A stretch of 64,000 nt of DNA, from NCBI RefSeq assembly GCF_036588685.1, contig NC_086386.1, forward strand, positions 22,526,931-22,590,930, given 5' to 3'. This stretch comes from Mytilus trossulus. Taxonomy: Eukaryota; Mollusca; Bivalvia; Mytilida; Mytilidae. Each line of letters starts with the position of its first letter. The first letter of the stretch is position 1. Shown here one piece after another: positions 58,281-64,000 of the stretch. The notes beneath the pieces are model-generated. The model worked only from the letters and a program-made list of their open reading frames with translations. It ran no database searches and had not been told where the DNA came from. The position numbers and the translations under genes are program-made.

Positions 58281-61200
58281 GAAGTAATCATACTTTATTG
58301 ATATTTTTACATTTGTTAGTGGATACATCAAATACCGGTACCTTATCCCGGCCTCGTTAACCGTTAGTAGCATATAATTAATTTGATTAGTATTTGTTAG
58401 TTTCTTAACTGTAATATATACATTCATAAATCATTGTAAATTATAATATATCCAACTAAAAACATTATCAATATAGAATGATCAATAAATCTGAATAGAT
58501 AAAAAAAATTAATAAATTATAAAGAATAAATAAATAAAAAAAACACAGAAGTTTTGAATTTTGGAAAAAAAAATAAAAAAAAATAAAAAAATAATAAATA
58601 TATTTTACTTGCAGGATATATTTATTCAAATATTTGTATACAGGCAATAACTTAGAGGAACCTACATGTAGTTATAAACATAGACAAAACATCCAGCATA
58701 TATATAAAACCAGCATATAACAGTATTAAATTATAATATAGGTGGTGGTGTGGATAAGGAAAGGAATGTACGTATAAATAATTCTGGTACATAATGTACC
58801 AATTTTTGATAATAAACTAGTCTTCTAAAATCGGAAGCCAGGGGTCCCAGCAGATATTGGCCTTATGGAAAGGTTTTCTTTTAAAAAATAAATTCTTTTC
58901 TAGTACCAGAGATTCTTTGAGGTAGTTTTTAAGTCCTGTAAAATTTACAATATTTTCACAGAGTTTAGTTCTGTAAATATAGAATTTTGTCAGGAGTATT
59001 ATTAAGTTTTTTATCCTGTCATTTCCATTGTTACCTAAATTTCCAAATAAAATAATATCTATATTAACTGGAATCAATATTTGTGTTTGGTTATAAATCC
59101 AATCACCAAGTTCAATCCATAAATCTGAAATTTTATGGCATGTCCAAAATATGTGCTCAATATCTTCAATAGCTTCATTACAGAAAGTACATTTATCTGA
59201 TTGTTTTACCTTAATTTTAAATAAAAATTCATTTGTGCCTATGATTCTGTGCACTATTCTGTACTGGAACCAATGAAGTTTAGAGCTTTTTGTGGTGTAG
59301 AAAGACATATTATGCACCTTTTTCCAATCAAAATTTTTTTTTAATCTTAAAGACCATTTATCTTCACAAGTAGGCCTAGTATTACTTTTTTCGAAGAAAA
59401 TATTATACATATCTTTTGATCCTTTAACTGACAAAAAAAATGTTCTAATATTATTTGGTAGAACTGGTCCATGAACTTTATAAAGATTTTCTATAGAGAT
59501 ATTATGTTTAAGTGAATTTTGATATGATTTTATTGCTGATATAACTCCATTATAAACTAGAAAGTTAGATTTAATTTCATAAATATTTGTCCATTGTTCA
59601 AACGACATTAATTTACCCTCATTATCTACCAGATCGTTAATTAACAAAATACCGTTATTAGCCCAGTCTTTATAAAACACAGATCTGCTACCTATTTTAA
59701 TATTTTCATTATTCCAAAGTGAAACTGTTAAAAATTCTTCTTCATTTTTTGGTTTAAGTTTATATTGCATTTCTGTCCATGCTTTAAAAACATCTTTCCA
59801 AAAGGGTTTTTTACATTTGTTTGGTGGGCCTAGAAATACTAGATCTTCAATATTAATATTTTCTGTACTTTCTATAAGTTTTTTGAGTTTTGTATTGTTT
59901 TTTAGCAACCGTCGGACCCACGTTAATTTTAACCCTTTTATATATTCTTCAATGTCTAACATTTTCAGCCCCCCAAATTTATGTTCCAGACATAATATTT
60001 TTCTTTTAATCTTGTCAGGCTTGTTTTCCCAAATAAATGAATATAGTGTATGAATAAGTTGTTTAAGAGTAGAATTGCATGGTGTTGGTAATGTTAGAAA
60101 TAGATGATTTAATTTTGAAATAATTAGTGTCTTGATAATTGTTATCTTTCCCACTGGAGTAAGTGTTTGTCTAGACCAAATTTTGATTATATTTCCAATT
60201 TCTTTTATTTTAGGATAATAGTTCAAAGATTCCATTTCTTGCAAATTGACAGAAAAGTTTATTCCTAATAGTGTAAACCTACTGGAACCCCATTCCAATC
60301 CCCACTTTACACACATGGTATCTTGACTATATTTTTTCTTTCCTATCCACACCACCTTAGTTTTGTCTAAGTTCATTCGGAGACCAGACATTTCAGCATA
60401 TTTATGTAATAAGCGGAGAGATGCGTCAAGGGACTCTGGTGTACCGTCAAGAATAATTGACGTGTCATCAGCATATTGAGAGATCAAATATTCAGTGTCA
60501 TCTATTTTAATTCCCTTTATTTCTTTATTTTTTCTAATTAATATTCCAAGTATTTCTGCACATAAAAGAAATATATAAGGAGATAAAGGATCCCCTTGTC
60601 TACAACCCCTTTGAATTTCAAAGAATTCAGATAAAATACAATTTTGAGAAACTGCAGAACTTATATTTTTGTAAAAGGTTCTCACCCATTGTTTTATAGA
60701 GGGGCCGAAATTGAAAAAATCTAAAACTTCTTCAATGAAACTCCATGATACAGAATCAAAAGCTTTTTCAAAATCTATGAGAAGGAGCAGTCCTGGTAAA
60801 TCATTTAGTTCTGTATGAAATAATATATCGTAAATAAGACGAGTATTCTCCCCTATAAATCTACCCGGAATAAAACCAGTCTGATCACTGTTAATAATTT
60901 GGGGTAGAACTAATTTTATACGTTCAGCTATGCAGCTTGATGCTAATTTATATGTGGTATTTAGTAAACTTATTGGTCGCCAATTTTTCATGAACTGTCT
61001 AGGTTTATCTCCCTTTGGTATACAGGTTATAATACCTTGTCTTTGAGTTATTGATAATTCCCCCTTTTCGTAACCATTATTTATAGACCGAAATACAAAT
61101 TTTCCTATATCTATCCAAAAAAACTTGAAAAATTCATTTGTGAAACCATCTGACCCAGGGCTTTTTTCATTTTTCATTTTTCGCAAAGCTGTTGTTAATT

Positions 61201-61800
61201 CATCATAAGTAATTTCACCCTCCAAAGATTCTCTGATGGTATTATTTATTTTTTTAATATCAGTATCAGGGATTTCATTTTTTAGGTTGACCTTATTCAA
61301 ACTTTCTGTTTTAGTATAAAGCCTTTTGTAATAATTGTTTGCTTCTTTTAATATTTTATCTTGCTCACTGATAGTGTCACCTTTTTCATTGACTAATTTT
61401 GGAATAGTTTTATTTATAAAATGTTTTGTTTCTAAATTTAGAAAACAGTTTGAAGGTTTTTCTCCTTCTTCTATCCATTGCACTTTGGATCTGATGTAAG
61501 AACCCCTCATCTTTTCTTGTCTTAATACTTTAAGCTCAGTTTTTTTTTTTTCAATTTCAAAAAATATTTCTTCTGACAATATTTGTTCTTCTAGTTTTTT
61601 AATATCTTCTAATAGTATTCTTTCTTTTTTATCTTTTTGTTTCTTCCTAAAAGAAGCATATGCAATTGATTTTCCTCTAATTTCTATTAATAAAGTTTCT
61701 AAAAAGAGTTGATCGGTTATAGTAAATTGAATTTCTAAGTCATTTATCTTTTCTAATGTTTCTCTGTTGTATACTACACTACCAACAATTTGACTAGCGT
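58248..61800 (-). mobile_element. Non-LTR (LINE) retrotransposon, 5'-truncated, with poly(A) tail
   Basis: On the minus strand it comprises a long RT ORF, an A-rich 3' UTR (58280-58816) and a terminal A run of about 31 (plus-strand T at 58249-58279). The apurinic endonuclease domain that should precede the RT is absent, and the 5' junction is about 61795, directly against a minisatellite. No convincing target-site duplication was seen between 58230-58248 and 61795-61815. Confidence 0.88.
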
Positions 61801-61849
61801 TTACATGTACATTAAATGCCGCTAAAAAAACAGTACTTTTAGGAAACAT
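58817..61849 (-). CDS. LINE reverse transcriptase ORF, intact but lacking the endonuclease
   Basis: 1010 codons without a stop. Residues 1 to about 18 are read from the flanking minisatellite. Residues about 60-110 are a Lys/Glu helix. RT motifs follow: SPGSDGFTNEFF near 230, NWRPISLLNTTYK, LLLIDFEKAFDSVSW, GCRQGDPLSPYIFLLCAE, and the catalytic QYADD near 457-461. The C terminus has a C-x2-C-x7-H-x4-C zinc knuckle (about 887-905) followed by DLWIELGDWI. The layout suits the L1/Tx1-like group, but the clade call is by eye. An unbroken RT of this length means a recent insertion, although the missing N-terminal endonuclease should prevent autonomous mobility. Confidence 0.88.
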   Translation of the reverse strand: MFPKSTVFLAAFNVHVNASQIVGSVVYNRETLEKINDLEIQFTITDQLFLETLLIEIRGKSIAYASFRKKQKDKKERILLEDIKKLEEQILSEEIFFEIEKKKTELKVLRQEKMRGSYIRSKVQWIEEGEKPSNCFLNLETKHFINKTIPKLVNEKGDTISEQDKILKEANNYYKRLYTKTESLNKVNLKNEIPDTDIKKINNTIRESLEGEITYDELTTALRKMKNEKSPGSDGFTNEFFKFFWIDIGKFVFRSINNGYEKGELSITQRQGIITCIPKGDKPRQFMKNWRPISLLNTTYKLASSCIAERIKLVLPQIINSDQTGFIPGRFIGENTRLIYDILFHTELNDLPGLLLLIDFEKAFDSVSWSFIEEVLDFFNFGPSIKQWVRTFYKNISSAVSQNCILSEFFEIQRGCRQGDPLSPYIFLLCAEILGILIRKNKEIKGIKIDDTEYLISQYADDTSIILDGTPESLDASLRLLHKYAEMSGLRMNLDKTKVVWIGKKKYSQDTMCVKWGLEWGSSRFTLLGINFSVNLQEMESLNYYPKIKEIGNIIKIWSRQTLTPVGKITIIKTLIISKLNHLFLTLPTPCNSTLKQLIHTLYSFIWENKPDKIKRKILCLEHKFGGLKMLDIEEYIKGLKLTWVRRLLKNNTKLKKLIESTENINIEDLVFLGPPNKCKKPFWKDVFKAWTEMQYKLKPKNEEEFLTVSLWNNENIKIGSRSVFYKDWANNGILLINDLVDNEGKLMSFEQWTNIYEIKSNFLVYNGVISAIKSYQNSLKHNISIENLYKVHGPVLPNNIRTFFLSVKGSKDMYNIFFEKSNTRPTCEDKWSLRLKKNFDWKKVHNMSFYTTKSSKLHWFQYRIVHRIIGTNEFLFKIKVKQSDKCTFCNEAIEDIEHIFWTCHKISDLWIELGDWIYNQTQILIPVNIDIILFGNLGNNGNDRIKNLIILLTKFYIYRTKLCENIVNFTGLKNYLKESLVLEKNLFFKRKPFHKANICWDPWLPILED

Positions 61850-62246
61850 TACTAATCAGTACATTAAATGCCGCTATATAAACAGTACGTTTAGGGAACA
61901 TTACTAGACAGTACATTAAATGCCGCTATATAAACAGTACTTTTAGGAAACATCAATAAACAGTACATTAAATGCCGCTATATAAACAGTACTTTTAGGA
62001 AACATCACTAAACAGTACATCAAATGCCGCTATATAAACAGTACTTTTAGGAAACATCACTATTCAGTAAATAAATTTTTATATCATTTTCAGTAATGTT
62101 GAGAAAAAGTTGTTTACAGTACTGAAAATTTCAGTCATTTATCAGTACTGAAAATTTCAGCCATTTTTCAGTACTGAAAATTTCAGCCATTTTTCAGTAC
62201 TGAAAATTTCAGTCATTTTTCAGTACTGAAAATTTAAATCATTTTC
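61805..62246. repeat. Minisatellite in a continuous 26-bp register
   Basis: The hexamer CAGTAC (or CAGTAA) begins at 61831 and then every 26 bp without a slip to 62221, 16 consecutive positions. A variant ATGTAC at 61805 is in register. The left part (61809-62068) is five 52-bp units, each made of two unlike 26-bp halves. The right part (62117-62246) is five single 26-bp units of CAGTACTGAAAATTTCAGTC type. Two transitional units with CAGTAA join them. Confidence 0.95.
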
Positions 62247-62514
62247 AGAACTTAACTTTTTGTCATCTTTAAGTACTTCTACACATACAATATAAGGTCA
62301 ACGTCAGAAAAATATAAAATGTTTTTATACTGCAACTAGTTGTGTTTATTCTATATAAAATATTGTAACAAAGCTCTATTGTGTACGATGTCAATTTCAT
62401 CATGGCACACTTTCTCCACAATCATGGGTCCATGAAGGGATGAAAATAAGTCTTTCGTTTGTGTTACGATTTGAATAGCTATCAATTTATCATGTTATTA
62501 ATTTATGTTGCAGT

Positions 62515-62790
62515 ATAAAATCAATTTTAGGTCAATGTCAGAAAAATATAAACTTTTTTGTGCTTGGCGCAAAACTTGGGAAGGGCTCAGTAGAACCTCG
62601 CCCTTCCCCAGTTTCTTAGCCTCATACAAAAAATATGTATGAGACTGCGAAACTGGGATAGGGCAAGATTTTACTGCGCCCTTCCTTTCCCCAGTTTTAT
62701 TCAGAATACTAAAAAGTTTATATCTTTATGAAATTGATCTAATATTGTTTTTTTCTTACTGTAACCTAAATTAAAATTGATTTTTAAATC
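62515..62790. repeat. Foldback with about 57-bp GC-rich inner arms
   Basis: Inner arms of about 62571-62628 and 62636-62700 pair around CATACAAAAAATATGTATG, each carrying GGGAAGGGC/CCTTCCC and CCCAGTTT words. Outer AT-rich flanks (ATCAATTTTA and TATAAACTTTTT) also recur inverted on the far side. The inner arms are much more GC-rich than the surroundings. Confidence 0.75.
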
Positions 62791-62870
62791 GTAACTGTTA
62801 TATATTATTAGCATAAATATCAAACTGTTTGTATCCCTTAATGAACCCCTGATTGCGGAGAAAGTATTGC

Positions 62871-62920
62871 ATGATGAAATTGACATTGCATAAAATGATG
62901 AAATTGACATTGCATAAAAT
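62871..62920. repeat. Two-unit 24-bp tandem repeat
   Basis: ATGATGAAATTGACATTGCA plus TAAA occurs twice in succession (62871 and 62895). Confidence 0.9.
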
Positions 62921-63099
62921 ATAGAAATCAACGACAACGGAAGCCCGCAATGAACGGTGTTTTAATCTTTTGCTGACGACAACTTCCAAATCTACTTAGG
63001 ACCAGAATTTTTTAAGGTAAAAAGTTACGAAATATATCAAAGTTAGTAGTTCATATTTCATTTGGTTAGTATGGTGATCACGAAATCAAATAACGTGTT

Positions 63100-63350
63100 C
63101 AAACTTGGGGCATTTTAGTTGGTTGCAGAACATGTCCGTCCTGGGACAACTCGGACCGTCTAAAAAAGACAGCTAGGACCATCTATAATGACAACTCAGA
63201 CAAATACAAAAGGAACATGTTTACTAAGTTTCAAGTTGATTTTGACTTCAACAAAAACTACCTCGACCACAAACGTTTACCTGAAGTGGGACAGACAGAT
63301 GGAGGAGTGCACGCACAGACCAGAAAACATAATGCCCATAATTGAGGCAT
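63100..63350. repeat. Dispersed repeat shared with 30.7-30.9 kb
   Basis: Shared blocks are AACTCGGAC, GGAACATGTTTACTAAGTTT, CAAGTTGATTT and AAAAACTACCTCGAC. The 3' part (GACAGACAGATGGAGGAGTG) is only in this copy. Confidence 0.6.
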
Positions 63351-63902
63351 AAAAAATTGTAAAATAACAACTTTAGAAAATTATGTATCAAGTATATTGC
63401 AGCAAAATAGGCTGGAAAGGGCTAAAAAGAAAAACAGTATCAGCGAATACATTGGTTGACAGAAAATAAGACTTTGAAATAAATAAATAAATAAAAGATT
63501 TAAGGAAAAATAACGAGTCTGATGAGAAATATCTAAATTGATACTTCTTTTTTATTCCAATTTTGAGTATATATAAAATTATAACGTAAGCATTAAATTT
63601 GCCTCAATGTAGTTACTGCCCTGTAATAAAAGTGAGTTATGTGTATCTGACACAATATAGCTCAAGTGAAACCCTTTTTCAGACATTTCAAGTATATTTT
63701 AAATAATATTAATAATCTTATTATATGAACTTTTCGGAAGTGTTTCACGACTTTTTTTGGGAAAAAAATAATTTTATGAAGAAACTGTTGCCATCTAATA
63801 CGTTCGAATAGACCTGCAGAGTTTATTTTCAATGCATTGTAAGTCAGGTTATGTATTTTGAAACTACCACAGAACAAACCATTTATTTTTGTGATTATCA
63901 AG

Positions 63903-63916
63903 CCCCCCCCCCCCCC
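63903..63916 (+). repeat. Homopolymer run of 14 C
   Basis: Uninterrupted C14. Confidence 0.95.
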
Positions 63917-64000
63917 AGAATATTAAACAGTTGCCTCCTTAGAAGGACACTATATGGAAAACTAGCTGGATAAATAATAAAACACACGGACAATAACAGT

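Larger units (their letters stand above)
62247..64000. other. Right end of the window, repeats only
   Basis: It holds a foldback (62515-62790), a two-unit 24-bp tandem (62871-62920), the repeat shared with 30.7 kb (63100-63350) and a C14 run (63903-63916). Short minus frames here were not recognised. Confidence 0.5.

Noticed and set aside
59817-60053. 78-codon plus frame
   Set aside because: Antisense shadow of the LINE RT ORF.
58220-61830. Target-site duplication for the LINE
   Set aside because: Only a short CTAGT-like similarity between the flanks; not convincing.
1-64000. CRISPR arrays, bacterial operons, LTR retrotransposons, rRNA or tRNA genes
   Set aside because: The tandem arrays lack the spacer structure of CRISPR, genes are spliced with GT-AG introns, no paired LTRs or gag-pol frames were seen, and no tRNA cloverleaf was recognised by eye (a tRNAscan run would be needed to exclude one).

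Overview
The window is AT-rich, intron-rich animal DNA with dense short interspersed repeats. It is most likely from a bivalve mollusc, and a marine mussel such as Mytilus fits best. This is inferred from the gene types, from Penelope-like elements, and from many copies of a short repeat whose reverse strand spells a hammerhead self-cleaving ribozyme, a repeat type known to be abundant in mussels. Nothing here is bacterial, and no operons or CRISPR arrays were seen.

Layout. 1-8.7 kb is intergenic: repeats, a nested TIR transposon, a LINE 3' fragment and a head-to-head foldback. 8.7-9.5 kb (minus) is a B-box/coiled-coil (TRIM-like) exon ending at a good splice donor. 13.4-25.2 kb (minus) is a complete Nup54 gene of 9 exons and 533 codons, assembled here exon by exon with consistent phases; several TIR/foldback elements sit in its introns. 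25.2-29.5 kb is intergenic repeats. 29.6-37.5 kb and 43.7-52.5 kb (plus) are two tandem paralogues with a mitochondria-eating-protein (MIEAP/SPATA18) type domain, each with five coding exons in matching phases (472 and 309 aa). 37.5-43.7 kb between them is rich in hammerhead-like motifs and truncated retroelement tails. 52.5-58.2 kb holds inverted repeats and remnants. 58.2-61.8 kb (minus) is a 5'-truncated non-LTR retrotransposon with an intact 1010-codon RT ORF. 61.8-62.2 kb is a minisatellite in an unbroken 26-bp register. The rest is foldbacks and repeats.

How the parts relate. Nup54 is a core nuclear-pore component and shows no sign of functional linkage with its neighbours. The two MIEAP-type genes look like a local duplication. 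Gene A has a long polar C-terminal extension. Gene B ends at the domain and carries a broken tandem copy of its fourth exon. Gene B introns 2 and 3 each host a Penelope-like element of a different architecture. One has the remains of a GIY-YIG endonuclease N-terminal to the RT (Naiad-like order); the other has it C-terminal (classical order). Hammerhead-bearing non-autonomous repeats occur around them.

Limits: all exon calls come from reading splice sites, phases and protein similarity by eye. No alignment, RNA folding or expression data could be run. Repeat boundaries are approximate unless terminal and target-site repeats are stated.
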